Translations under genes and position numbers: made by a program | NCBI GenBank assembly: GCA_023954375.1 | Contig: JAMLIC010000015.1 | Span: 1 to 64,000, forward strand | DNA: 64,000 nt | Direction: 5' to 3' | DNA from: Planctomycetota bacterium | GTDB lineage: Bacteria > Planctomycetota > J058 | Part shown: in pieces, positions 46,263 through 54,020 of the stretch | How the letters are laid out: each line of letters begins with the position of its first letter | Position numbering within the stretch: position 1 is the first letter of the stretch | Notes under the pieces: model-generated | Databases searched by the model: none | What the model was told of the DNA's origin: nothing | The model's input: the letters and a program-made list of their open reading frames with translations, nothing else

Positions 46263-47006
46263 CTACGGGTTGGCCGGCGAGACGGCCGGCGGCTGGGTGC
46301 CCTCGCCGAAGAGCGCCTTCGACTGGGTGGCCACGACGCCCGGCGGCGGCGAGGTCAGGATCGCGTCGAGCGTGCCGAGGTGGGTGGCGACCACGGTCGG
46401 CGCGAAGCGCACCGTCACGGCCAGGATCCCGCCCGGCTGCAGGTCGAACGCCCCGCCGCTGGCGAGGATCGAGAACTGGGTGCTGTTGCTCAGGGTGACC
46501 ATCCCGGTCAGCTGCTGGTTCGAGTTGTTGCGCAGGAGGAAGGTGCGCTGGCGCGTCTGGCCGACCTGCACCTGCCCGAAGTCGCCCGAGGGCGACGTCT
46601 CGAACATCATGCCGCCGATCCCGCCGGGGCCACCGCCGCCGCCGCCGCCGCCGAAGAAGCCGCCGCCGCCGCCCCCGGTCGAGCTGCGCATGTTGTAGCC
46701 GATCACGCCGCCGGCCACGCCGCCCACGACGCCGATCGCCGTGCCGGCGCCGACCGCGATCAGCGTCGAGCCCGTGTCGGCCGCCAGGCGCAGGCCCTCG
46801 CTGCGCCCCTTCGGGGCCAGGATCTTGATCGTCTTCAGCGGCCGGTCCTGGCGCAGCTCGAAGTACTGGACGTGCCCGTCCCACTCGAGCGCGTACGAAC
46901 CGTTGACCAGCTCCGGGAGGACGAACTCGCCCTCCTCGCCGGTCGTGAGGCGCGCGATCAGGTCGCCCGTCTCGACGTTGCGGAGGACCAGCTTGCGCCC
47001 GGGATC
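46263..47006 (-). CDS. N-terminally truncated surface protein: carboxypeptidase-regulatory-like region, Gly-rich segment, ASH-like beta domain
   Basis: About 248 sensible codons. From the break: KLVLRNVETGDLIARLTTGEEGEFVLPELVNGSYALEWDG resembles a SpaA/carboxypeptidase-regulatory-like beta domain; then a TM-like VGAGTAIGVVGGVAGGVIGYNM, a poly-Gly segment with a central Phe pair, and a beta-sandwich of the ASH/abnormal-spindle type (RTFLLRNNSNQQLTGMVTLSNSTQFSI, FDLQPGGILAVTVRFAPTVVATHLGTL). No start codon or signal peptide is found near the beginning; the open frame does run on to a GTG at 47135, but that stretch is antisense to a DUF4351 fragment and looks like shadow. The gene is therefore probably cut at about 47006. 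Confidence 0.6.
   Translation of the reverse strand, partial: DPGRKLVLRNVETGDLIARLTTGEEGEFVLPELVNGSYALEWDGHVQYFELRQDRPLKTIKILAPKGRSEGLRLAADTGSTLIAVGAGTAIGVVGGVAGGVIGYNMRSSTGGGGGGFFGGGGGGGGPGGIGGMMFETSPSGDFGQVQVGQTRQRTFLLRNNSNQQLTGMVTLSNSTQFSILASGGAFDLQPGGILAVTVRFAPTVVATHLGTLDAILTSPPPGVVATQSKALFGEGTQPPAVSPANP
46622..46680 (-). repeat. Poly-Gly coding ccg repeats
   Basis: Runs of ccg/ccgcc units interrupted by gaagaag code a Gly-rich segment with a Phe-Phe in the centre of the truncated surface protein. Slippage-prone, in frame. Confidence 0.8.
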
Positions 47007-47009
47007 CTG

Positions 47010-47252
47010 ATGGCGTCGAGCTTCTATCAGCAGGTCCAGGCCGAGGCCGAGACCAGGCGGGCGTGGGCGATCCTCTTGCGCCTGCTGCGCCGCCGGTTCG
47101 GCGCCGACCTGCCGCCGGCGCTCGTCGAGGGGCACCTGGCCGACGCCAGCGCGGAGCAGCTCGAGGTCTGGGCCGAGCGCGTCCTGAGCGCCGAGAGTCC
47201 CGAGGAGGTCTTCACGCCCCCCCGCCGGCGCCGGCGGGCGAAGCCGCGCTGA
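47010..47252 (+). pseudogene. Rpn/DUF4351-type C-terminal fragment
   Basis: 80 residues from ATG 47010. WAILLRLLRRRFGADLPPALVEGHLADASAEQLEVWAERVLSAESPEEVF is a clear DUF4351-style tail (LL..LLRRRFG, then a helix with EQLE.WAERVL and EEVF), normally the end of Rpn/YhgA-family PD-(D/E)XK nucleases linked to transposase-like or recombination-promoting proteins. The catalytic N-terminus is missing and the sequence immediately upstream belongs to an oppositely oriented gene, so this is likely a remnant. The C-terminal RRRRRAKPR is basic. No ribosome site is evident. Confidence 0.65.
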
Positions 47253-47255
47253 GCC

Positions 47256-47885
47256 CTACCCCGGCCCGCCCTGGCCGCCGCGCTGGCGCGCCGGCACCCC
47301 GACCGCCGTGACCCCCGGCGGCACGTGGCGCACGACGACGCCGCCCGCGCCGACGATCGACCACGGACCGACCTCGACGCGCACGATCACCGAGGCGCCG
47401 GTGCCGAGGAAGGCGCCCTCGGCCACGTGGACCTCGCCGGCGAGGTGGCAGCCCGGGGCGAGGTGGACGAAGTCGTCGACCTGGCAGTCATGGTCGATCG
47501 AGGCGCCGGTGTTGACGATCACGTGGGCGCCGACGACCGAGTCGGGCTGGATCACGGCGCCGGCGAAGACGACGGTGCCCGCGCCCAGGCGCACCGAGGG
47601 GTCGACCCAGGCGCGCGGGTGGACGACGGTCACCCACTCGAGCGCGAGGCGGTGCGCGATCCGCTGGCGCGTGCGGTTGTTGCCGACCGCGATCACGGCG
47701 CGCGGCGGCCCGTCGCCCACCCGGTCGTCGTCGCCCACGATCGGCACGCCCGAGATCGACCTCCCCCACTTGGCCTGGTCGCCGTCGTAGACGCAGACGA
47801 CCTTCCAGCCGGCGTCGCGGAGCGTGGCGATCACCACCTTGGCGTGCCCGCCCCCCCCGATCACCGCCACCTCGTCCGCGCTCAT
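47256..47885 (-). CDS. PglD/NeuD-type acyltransferase (left-handed beta-helix)
   Basis: 209 residues, ATG 47885 (ATGA overlap with the dehydratase-like gene). N-terminal VAVIGGGGHAKVVIATLRDAGWKVVCVYDGD is the PglD Rossmann domain; AVGNNRTRQRIAHRL follows; the beta-helix begins WVDPSVRLGAGTVVFAGAVIQPDSVVGAHVIVNTGASIDHDCQVDDFVHLAPGCHLAG with the catalytic His in SIDHDCQVDDFV. The family N-acetylates UDP-4-amino sugars (PglD) or O-acetylates sialic acids (NeuD). It is encoded directly after a GDP-mannose-dehydratase-like gene, which suggests an acylated amino-deoxy sugar, although no adjacent aminotransferase exists in this patch. Confidence 0.85.
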   Translation of the reverse strand: MSADEVAVIGGGGHAKVVIATLRDAGWKVVCVYDGDQAKWGRSISGVPIVGDDDRVGDGPPRAVIAVGNNRTRQRIAHRLALEWVTVVHPRAWVDPSVRLGAGTVVFAGAVIQPDSVVGAHVIVNTGASIDHDCQVDDFVHLAPGCHLAGEVHVAEGAFLGTGASVIVRVEVGPWSIVGAGGVVVRHVPPGVTAVGVPARQRGGQGGPG

Positions 47886-48850
47886 GGGGCGCCGCCCTCC
47901 CGCCGCGCCTGGACCATGCGCCGCACCACGTCCTCGAGGCGCGCCTCGGCCCGCCAGCCGAGCACCTCGAGGGCGCGCGACGGGTCGGCGCGGCCGCCGT
48001 GCAGGTCGGTGGGCCGGATCAGCGCCGGGTCGTGGTCGACGTGGTCGCGCCAGTCGAGCCCGACCTCGCCAAAGGCCAAGGCGAGGAACTCCTCGAGCGA
48101 GCGCGTCTCGCCCGTGGCCACGACCAGGTCCTCGGGCGCGTCCGCCTGGAGCATGCGCCACATGGCGTCGACGTACTCGGGCGCCCAGCCCCAGTCGCGC
48201 CACACCGCGAGGTTGCCCAGCTTCAGCCGCTCGCCGCTGCCGCCGGCGATCCGGCAGGCCCCGGCCACGACCTTCTGCGTGACGAAGCGCTCGGGCCGCA
48301 GGGGCGACTCGTGGTTGAACAGGATCCCCGTGCAGGCGAAGAGGCCGTACGCCTCGCGGTAGTTGGCGACCTCCCAGAACGCCGTCGCCTTGGCCACCGC
48401 GTAGGGGCTCCGCGGGCGGAACGGGGTGCGCTCGTTCGCCGGCGCGTCGCCCGTGTCGCCGAAGCACTCGCCCGAGCCCGCGTTGTAGAGGCGGATCGGG
48501 CGCCGCGTGAAGCGGATCGCCTCGAGCAGGGTGAGCGTCGAGACCGCCACGCTCTCGAGCGTCTCGACCGGCTGCTCGAACGACAGCCCGACCGAGCTCT
48601 GCCCGGCGAGGTGGTAGACCTCGTCGGGCGCGTGCCGGTCGAGGACGTAGAGCACGGAGCGGAAGTCGTTGGGCGCCATCGACACGCGCGTCACCCGCTC
48701 GCGGACCCCCAGGCGCGCGAGGGTCTCGAAGCGCGACGACTGCGCGTCGCGCGACGTGCCGACGACGTCGTAGCCCTTCTCGAGCAGCAGCCGGGCCAGG
48801 TAGGCCCCGTCCTGCCCCGAGACGCCGACGATCAACGCGCGCCGCTGCAC
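47882..48850 (-). CDS. GDP-mannose 4,6-dehydratase-like SDR
   Basis: 322 residues. Extended short-chain dehydrogenase: ALIVGVSGQDGAYLARLLLEKGYDVVGTSRD, VYHLAGQSSVGLSFEQPVETLESVAVSTLTLLEAIR, YNAGSGECFGDTGDAP, SPYAVAKATAFWEVANYREAYGLFACTGILFNHESPLRPERFVTQKVV, WAPEYVDAMWRMLQ. NHESP.R.E.FVTQK and SSSEM-like AGSGECFG match GDP-mannose 4,6-dehydratases, the first step to GDP-fucose, rhamnose or perosamine. Start GTG 48850 lies in a 45-base sequence repeated near 52.6 kb. I did not assign gmd because C-terminal features are shorter than usual. Confidence 0.82.
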   Translation of the reverse strand: MQRRALIVGVSGQDGAYLARLLLEKGYDVVGTSRDAQSSRFETLARLGVRERVTRVSMAPNDFRSVLYVLDRHAPDEVYHLAGQSSVGLSFEQPVETLESVAVSTLTLLEAIRFTRRPIRLYNAGSGECFGDTGDAPANERTPFRPRSPYAVAKATAFWEVANYREAYGLFACTGILFNHESPLRPERFVTQKVVAGACRIAGGSGERLKLGNLAVWRDWGWAPEYVDAMWRMLQADAPEDLVVATGETRSLEEFLALAFGEVGLDWRDHVDHDPALIRPTDLHGGRADPSRALEVLGWRAEARLEDVVRRMVQARREGGAP

Positions 48851-48868
48851 GCGCAGCAGGATAACCCG
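48824..48868. repeat. 45-base direct repeat, copy A (over the start of the dehydratase gene)
   Basis: Differs from copy B at 52583-52626 by four substitutions and one single-base indel. The copy spans the first 9 codons and the immediate upstream region of the SDR gene and includes an agcaggataacccg core. On the minus strand a TTATCCT hexamer-like sequence precedes GTG 48850 by 7 bases, a possible -10 for a leaderless transcript. Confidence 0.88.
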
Positions 48869-48938
48869 TTGTCCCTCCTCGGCGCTCGCGCCGGGAGGAC
48901 ACCCGAGCGGCGGACCTGCCTGGAGGCGGCCCGGCGCG

Positions 48939-50171
48939 TCACGGGGAGGGCGCCGAGCAGGCCCGCCGGATGTAGGCGCAGACCCCGAGCGTGAGGGCCC
49001 CCAGCAGGCCGATCGACCCCCACAGCGCCTGCACGACGTCGAGGCCCCCGGCGGCGCTCGTCAGCGCCAGGAAGGTCGCCAGCGCCAGCCCGATCGTGAT
49101 CGTGTTCAGGCTCAGCACGAACCAGGCGTCGATGATGCTGCGCGTGGCGACGTACAGGCAGTACGGGACGGCGCAGAGGAAGACCCGCCGGCTGCAAGCC
49201 GCGAGGTCCGGGTCGAGGCCGGCCCCCAGGAACGCCGCGAGGAGCGGCCCCGCCACGACGTGGAAGACGAGGGTCCCGGCCGCGGCCAGGCCGACCGAGC
49301 CTGCCACGAGGCGGTCGAGGTAGCGGCGCACGGTCGCGCGGTCCCCGAGGGCGATCGCCCTGCTCGCCGCGGGGAGCATGACGACCCCGATCGGCGCCAG
49401 GGCCGCCGCCGCCATGCTCAGGAGCGAGATCGAGAAGGCGACGCGTCCGCCCTCCTGGACCCCCGCCGCGTGGGTGGTCATCAGCGCGGGGAGGCCCAGG
49501 AGGGCGGCGAGCCCGAAGTCGCCTGGCAGGCGCTGCAGCCCGTAGGTGAGGAGGCCTCGCAGGTGCCCCCGGTCGAGGCGCAGCCGGAGCCGCGGGGCGA
49601 TCCGGGCGGCGAAGAACAGCGACGAGACGCCGAGCGAGAGCCCCCCGGTCGTGAGGAGGACCTCGCGGAGGTCCCGGCCGACCCCCATGGCGACCAGGGG
49701 GACGACGGCCGAGTTCGTCAGGTGAAGGGCGCTCGCGGCCCCCATGCTCAGGTGCCCGCGGAGGTAGGCGTAGCACGCGCCGTGCGCCACGAGCGACGTG
49801 ACGACGCACGTGAGCGGGACGATCAGGGGCTCGAGCGCGGCGTCCCCGAAGAGGAGGAGCGACAGCCGGCGCGGGAACAGCGCGCTCAGCGCCCAGAAGC
49901 TCGACTGGACCAGCGCCAGGACGACCAGGCCAGAGGCATAGGGACCTGCCGCGCCCTCGCCCTTCGCCACGGCCGCCGCGATCGCGCGCGGGAGGGCGAC
50001 CGACAGGCCGACGAAGGCGAGCGGGGCCAGGAACGAGGTCGTCCGGCGGCAGAGGCTGTACGCGGCGAAGCCGTCCGTCCCCAGCCGCTCGAGCGCCAGC
50101 CGGTAGACGAGCAGCCCCGCGAGGAGCACGACCAGCTCGGTCACGAGCGTCGTCGCGATCTCGCGCCTCAC
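48939..50171 (-). CDS. Wzx-like polysaccharide flippase (MATE/MOP superfamily)
   Basis: 410 residues, GTG 50171 in a GTGA overlap with the ligase gene. About twelve membrane segments: starts VRREIATTLVTELVVLLAGLLVYRLALERLGTDGFAAYSLCRRTTSFLAPLAFVGLSVALPRAIA, a layout (ALERLG..GF..YS..R....) typical of Wzx/RfbX flippases, then pairs of helices separated by short loops. Moves lipid-linked repeat units to the periplasmic face. With the polymerase-like protein encoded next to it, it forms a Wzx/Wzy set parallel to the Wzm/Wzt exporter elsewhere in the window. Confidence 0.8.
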   Translation of the reverse strand: MRREIATTLVTELVVLLAGLLVYRLALERLGTDGFAAYSLCRRTTSFLAPLAFVGLSVALPRAIAAAVAKGEGAAGPYASGLVVLALVQSSFWALSALFPRRLSLLLFGDAALEPLIVPLTCVVTSLVAHGACYAYLRGHLSMGAASALHLTNSAVVPLVAMGVGRDLREVLLTTGGLSLGVSSLFFAARIAPRLRLRLDRGHLRGLLTYGLQRLPGDFGLAALLGLPALMTTHAAGVQEGGRVAFSISLLSMAAAALAPIGVVMLPAASRAIALGDRATVRRYLDRLVAGSVGLAAAGTLVFHVVAGPLLAAFLGAGLDPDLAACSRRVFLCAVPYCLYVATRSIIDAWFVLSLNTITIGLALATFLALTSAAGGLDVVQALWGSIGLLGALTLGVCAYIRRACSAPSP

Positions 50172-51418
50172 GGAGGGCCTCTCGTGGGCGACGCCGCGCG
50201 GGCGGCCTGGCGGCGCCGCTCGACGAGCAGCCCGGCGGCGAGGCCCCAGCCGACGGCGAAGATGGGGTCGAACACCGACTTGGCCGCGACGGCGACGACG
50301 AGCGAGTAGAGGCACAGCAGGAAGGCCGCGGAGCAGGTGGCGGACTCGAGGCGCCGGCGGCGGAGGTCCGCCGCGCTCACCGCGAACGCCGCCAGGTTGA
50401 CGTAGACGAACAGGCAGAACCCGATGAGCCCGTAGTCGACCCACGCGGACAGGGCGTTGTGAGCGTAGGTCCCGAGCTCGTCCTCCAGCACGGGGGAGGC
50501 GAACCCGCCGGCGAAGGGGTGCTCCTGGATGGTGTCCCAGGCGATCCGGTGGAACAGCTGCCGCTCGCGGAAGGACCTCGAGCTCTCGAGGTCGAGGAGC
50601 TGCATGACGCGATGGGACCGGGCGTCGAGGTCGGCGCTCAGGACGACCACGACCAGCGTGAGCGCGGCCGCCGCCACCCAGATCGACCTCCCGACCCGGT
50701 CCAGGCGAGCTCCGGCGACCGTGCCCACCGCGACGACGATGACGAACCCCGCGAACTCGGTCCTCGCGCCGAGGAGGAACAGGGCCGCGACGGTGGCGCC
50801 GAAGGACGCGGCGCGCGCCCAGCTCCCCAGCGTCGGCCAGAGGAGCAGCGCGGTGACCAGGAGGGACCTGCCCAGCCCTTGCCAGCTCGCGAGCTGTCGT
50901 CCCTCGTCGCGGCGGGCCTCGGCGAGGAAGCCCGTGGCGCCCTCCGCGAGCGCAATGAGCACCATGGCCCAGAAGGCCAGGGTGAAGGCGACGGGCGCGC
51001 GCGCGCCCTCGAGCCGGCAGCCGCGAGCCGCGAGGTAGACGACCAGCCACACGAACAGGGTCGTCCCGGTCTGGGTCAGCTTGGCGCCCGCGCCGAGGTC
51101 GCCATGGTGCAGGTATCGCGCGAGGGACCACGCGCCGTGGAACGTGATGGTCAGCGCCACGGCGGCGTCGACATGGTTGACGACCGGCCGCCGCAGGGAG
51201 GCCCTGAGCTGCAAGCACACCAGGAGCGGCGCGAGCCCGACGGCGGCCACGCCGAAGAAGCCGCCGAGCACCGGCGGAAGGCCGAGCGCCGCCCGCAGCG
51301 AGTGGTAGAGGAAGAACCCGGGGAAGAGGAGGAGCAGGGCCGCCCTGCCGGCGACCGCGAGGCCCGGCGAGTCGAGCGGAGGCTCCGGCGCGGGTCGCGT
51401 GTCCAGGGCGTCACTCAA
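50168..51418 (-). CDS. O-antigen ligase / polymerase-like membrane protein (WaaL/Wzy)
   Basis: 416 residues with about ten to eleven membrane segments. Contains a large periplasmic-type loop (RSHRVMQLLDLESSRSFRERQLFHRIAWDTIQEHPFAGGFASPVLEDELGTYAHNALSAWVDYGLIGFCLFV) with the characteristic HPFAGG...HN....DYGLIG pattern of the Wzy_C/O-antigen ligase family. Joins or polymerises lipid-linked glycan at the periplasmic face. Located between the flippase and a glycosyltransferase, in one minus-strand operon. Confidence 0.83.
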   Translation of the reverse strand: MSDALDTRPAPEPPLDSPGLAVAGRAALLLLFPGFFLYHSLRAALGLPPVLGGFFGVAAVGLAPLLVCLQLRASLRRPVVNHVDAAVALTITFHGAWSLARYLHHGDLGAGAKLTQTGTTLFVWLVVYLAARGCRLEGARAPVAFTLAFWAMVLIALAEGATGFLAEARRDEGRQLASWQGLGRSLLVTALLLWPTLGSWARAASFGATVAALFLLGARTEFAGFVIVVAVGTVAGARLDRVGRSIWVAAAALTLVVVVLSADLDARSHRVMQLLDLESSRSFRERQLFHRIAWDTIQEHPFAGGFASPVLEDELGTYAHNALSAWVDYGLIGFCLFVYVNLAAFAVSAADLRRRRLESATCSAAFLLCLYSLVVAVAAKSVFDPIFAVGWGLAAGLLVERRRQAARAASPTRGPP

Positions 51419-52526
51419 GCGCGAGCGTCCTGCGGTAGCTCCGGAGCAGGAGCTGCCCCTCGCCCTGCCAGCTGAACGCCGTCTCGACGGCGCGCCGGCC
51501 GTTCTCGCCCAGGCGCCGCGCCTCCGCGGGGTCCGCCAGGACCCGGTCGATCGCGGCGGCGATCTCGCCCGGGTCGGACGGGTCCACGCAGTGGCCGCAG
51601 TCGTGCCCGCGGACGATCTCCTCCCACGCCGGGAAGGAGGAGGCGATCACGGGCAGCCCGGCCGCCATGTACTCGAAGAGCTTGTTGGGGAGCGCGTCGA
51701 CGTGGTTCGGCGCCGGCTGGAAGAGCACCAGCCCGGCCATGGCGCGCTCCAGGGTCCGGACGACCCCCGGTCGGTCGAGCTGGCCGAGCTCCTCGACCTT
51801 CCGCCAGCCGGGCAGCGCGCGGGCCTGCGCCGCCGAGCCGTCCATGAACGAGCCCGCGAGCAGGAGCCTGGCGCCGCTCGACCCGACGGCGGTGACCATC
51901 TCGTGGACGCCTCGAGCGCGGCTGATGCCGCCGACGTAGCAGACGGCCCGCTCCTTGCGCTCCCAGCCGTCCGCGGCGCCGACGGGGAACTCGTGCATGA
52001 GCGGGTAGTTCTTGACGTCGATCGCCGCGCAGCCCAGGGAGCGGAAGCGATCCCGGATGACCGGCGTCGCGGCCACGACGCCCGACAGGCGCCTGGCGAC
52101 GAGGTCCTCCAGCTGCTCCACCGACCAGGCGGCGGCGGGTCGACACGCGCGGGGGATCCAGTGCTTGGTCAGGATCTGGCGCGGGGTGTCCTCGTGCGCG
52201 TCGTAGATGACGAGGTGGCCCCGCCGACGGAGGTGCCACGCGACGGGGAGGAGCTCGGGGTCGTGCAGGTGCACGAGGTCGGGCGCGATCGCGACGACCG
52301 CCTGGAGGGCCCTCCAGGGCTGGAGCCCCATGCGCAGGAGCCTGGAGGACGGCCGCCGGCCGACGTCGTGGATCCGGACCCCCTCCGCGGTCTCGGGGCC
52401 GAGCCCGTCGCCCACGACGAGGGAGACGTCGTAGCCGGCGGCGGCCAGGGTGACGCACTCCTTGTGGAAGATCCGGACGTCGCGTCGCTGATGGACCGTG
52501 GTGACGTGCGCGACCCGGTGCCGCAT
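51411..52526 (-). CDS. Family 4 glycosyltransferase
   Basis: 371 residues from ATG 52526, overlapping the ligase gene by 8 bases at its end. GT-B motifs: RVAHVTTVHQRRDVRIFHKECVTLAAAGYDVSLV, PDLVHLHDPELLPVAWHLRRRGHLVIYDAHEDTPRQIL, KNYPLMHEFP, RAVCYVGGISRARGVHEMVTAVG, LVLFQPAPNHVDALPNKLFEYMAAGLPVIASSFPAWEEIV. The HLHDPELLP...YDAHEDTPRQ and NKLFEYMAAGLPVI segments mark the group of N-acetylglucosamine/mannosaminuronate-like transferases common in capsule loci. A 23-codon short ORF ends 11 bases upstream of its start. Confidence 0.85.
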   Translation of the reverse strand: MRHRVAHVTTVHQRRDVRIFHKECVTLAAAGYDVSLVVGDGLGPETAEGVRIHDVGRRPSSRLLRMGLQPWRALQAVVAIAPDLVHLHDPELLPVAWHLRRRGHLVIYDAHEDTPRQILTKHWIPRACRPAAAWSVEQLEDLVARRLSGVVAATPVIRDRFRSLGCAAIDVKNYPLMHEFPVGAADGWERKERAVCYVGGISRARGVHEMVTAVGSSGARLLLAGSFMDGSAAQARALPGWRKVEELGQLDRPGVVRTLERAMAGLVLFQPAPNHVDALPNKLFEYMAAGLPVIASSFPAWEEIVRGHDCGHCVDPSDPGEIAAAIDRVLADPAEARRLGENGRRAVETAFSWQGEGQLLLRSYRRTLALE

Positions 52527-52537
52527 GCTGCTCCCCG

Positions 52538-52609
52538 TCACCGACCCGGGGCCGACTCGACGAGCGGGAGGCAAACGCTGGTGCCGACGAACGACGCTTG
52601 CCGCTGCAC
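52538..52609 (-). other. Possible 23-codon upstream ORF derived from the dehydratase start
   Basis: GTG 52609 to TGA 52538 reads VQRQASFVGTSVCLPLVESAPGR and ends 11 bases before the glycosyltransferase ATG. Its first 9 codons align with the first codons of the dehydratase gene (VQRRALIVG) because both lie in the duplicated 45-base segment. It may be only a by-product of that duplication. Confidence 0.35.
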
Positions 52610-52626
52610 GCGAGCAGGATAACCCG
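52583..52626. repeat. 45-base direct repeat, copy B (upstream of the GT4-ligase-flippase operon)
   Basis: Copy of 48824-48868 with four substitutions and a one-base deletion, same orientation. The two copies bracket the flippase, ligase and glycosyltransferase genes (about 3.7 kb). On the minus strand it provides the same TTATCCT sequence, placed about 85 bases before the GT4 start. Confidence 0.88.
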
Positions 52627-52738
52627 CGAGCGACCCGCCCGAGCAAGAGACGAACCTTCACCGACGCCGCGCCACCGACGCCGGAGGGTGGCCAGCCGGT
52701 AGCGCCAAAGATAGGATCCCTCCCGCCTGGAGGGCACC
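52627..52738. promoter_or_regulatory. Upstream region of FHA-phosphatase gene
   Basis: Part of the 212-base divergent gap between the GT4 (-) and FHA (+) genes. Near the FHA start there is a less G+C-rich aaagataggatcc (about 52708-52720) and a clear CTGGAGGG ribosome site six bases before ATG 52739. No confident -35/-10 pair. Confidence 0.4.
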
Positions 52739-53953
52739 ATGTCGGGGGCGCGGCTGATCGTCGTCTCGGAGCGCGAGCACACGTTCTTCGACGTGGTCGA
52801 GGGGCAGCCGGTCAAGATCGGCCGCGCGCCGGACAACGACATCATCATCAAGGACGACATGGCCTCGCGCCGCCACTGCGTGATCGAGCGCGACGCGGCG
52901 GGCGACCTGCGCGTCCGCGACATGAAGAGCTTCAACGGCACCTACCTCAACGAGCGGCGGATCCGCGACGAGGCGCTCCAGCTCTGGGACGCCCTGCGGA
53001 TCGGCCGCACGAAGATGTTCCTCGTCGAGCGCGGCGACGCGCCGCCGGCGCCGCTGGCCCCCCCGGGCGAGGAGTCGACGACCGACGCGGCCGGCGCGGA
53101 GGCCGAGGCCGCCGCCGCCGACGAGAAGCAGATGAGCGCCACGCGGACCATGGAGGCCGGGGCGGCGGAGCTGCTGGCCAACAAGGACGTCCGGCGCGTG
53201 ATCGAGGACCTCCTGCGCCGCGAGCGCGAGGACGTCGAGCGCGAGACGGCGCGGCGGCTGCGCGACGAGAGCGCGCCGGCGGTCCTGGCCAGCCTCGACG
53301 GCCTGGTCGCGCGCGCCCGCCGCTTCGGCCCGGCCGACGGCGGCGGCGACTTCTTCGACGTGTTCCTCGAGCCCGACCACGCGGACGAGCTGTTCGTCAG
53401 CCTGGGCACGGTCTCGGGCGTCGGCACGGCCGCCTGCGTGGCCGCCAGCGCCGCGCGCCACACGCTCCGCGGCGTCGGCACCGCGCGCGCGGACGGCCCG
53501 AAGGACGTCTGCGACCTGGCGCGCGAGGTCCTGGCCCGCACGCTCCACCCCGGCTCGGCCGTGTCGCTCCTCCTCGGCCGCGTGAGCCGCGAGGGCCGGG
53601 TGCAGCTCGGCGCGCTCGGCGGCACCGGCGTGCTCCAGTGGCACGCGGCCACGGAGAAGCTCGAGGTCCTGCGCGCGCCCTCGCGCCGCGACGAGGAGGC
53701 CCCGCGCTCGGTGTCGGTCGAGACGACGCTCAAGTCCGGCGACCGGCTGCTCCTGTGCAGCGACGGCGCGGGCGCCCTGCGCCGGGCGGGCGACAACGAC
53801 GCGCTCGGCCTCGAGCGGCTCTCCGCGGCGTTCCGCGAGGTCGTGGGCCAGCCGCCCAAGGAGCTCGTCGGCCGCCTCGCGGCGCAGTTCGAGGAGTTCA
53901 CGGGCGGCGTGCCCGACCGCGACGCGACCGTCGCCGTGGTCGCGCTCGCCTGA
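52739..53953 (+). CDS. FHA domain - SpoIIE/PP2C-type phosphatase-like signalling protein
   Basis: 404 residues. N-terminal FHA domain (residues ~5-100): VKIGRAPDNDIIIKDDMASRRHCVIERDAAGDLRVRDMKSFNGTYLNERRI carries the phosphothreonine-binding GR, SRRH and SFNGTYLN motifs. An Ala/Glu-rich linker and a helical segment (VIEDLLRREREDVERETARRL) lead to a C-terminal SpoIIE-like domain: ARRFGPADGGGDFFDVFLEPD (metal-binding GGDFFDV) and DRLLLCSDGAGALRRAGDND with DRDATVAVVAL at the end. It reads phosphothreonine and dephosphorylates Ser/Thr in regulatory relays. The GTVSGVGTAACVAASAARHTL stretch corresponds to the DVSGHG region of the family but lacks its Asp, so activity may be reduced. Strong SD sets the start. 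Confidence 0.83.
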   Translation: MSGARLIVVSEREHTFFDVVEGQPVKIGRAPDNDIIIKDDMASRRHCVIERDAAGDLRVRDMKSFNGTYLNERRIRDEALQLWDALRIGRTKMFLVERGDAPPAPLAPPGEESTTDAAGAEAEAAAADEKQMSATRTMEAGAAELLANKDVRRVIEDLLRREREDVERETARRLRDESAPAVLASLDGLVARARRFGPADGGGDFFDVFLEPDHADELFVSLGTVSGVGTAACVAASAARHTLRGVGTARADGPKDVCDLAREVLARTLHPGSAVSLLLGRVSREGRVQLGALGGTGVLQWHAATEKLEVLRAPSRRDEEAPRSVSVETTLKSGDRLLLCSDGAGALRRAGDNDALGLERLSAAFREVVGQPPKELVGRLAAQFEEFTGGVPDRDATVAVVALA

Positions 53954-54020
53954 GCCTCTCGGCGCGCAGCCGAGCTCGCCGCGCTGCGCTCCGACGGGAC
54001 CGCCGAGGGAGGAGGCACAC

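Noticed and set aside
47007-47135. N-terminal extension of the truncated surface protein up to GTG 47135
   Set aside because: The 46 codons are antisense to a recognisable DUF4351 tail and show no signal peptide.
49260-52622. Several plus-strand open frames opposite the flippase, ligase and GT4 genes
   Set aside because: Arg/Glu/Gly/Ala-rich shadows; minus-strand reading gives clear membrane and GT-B motifs.
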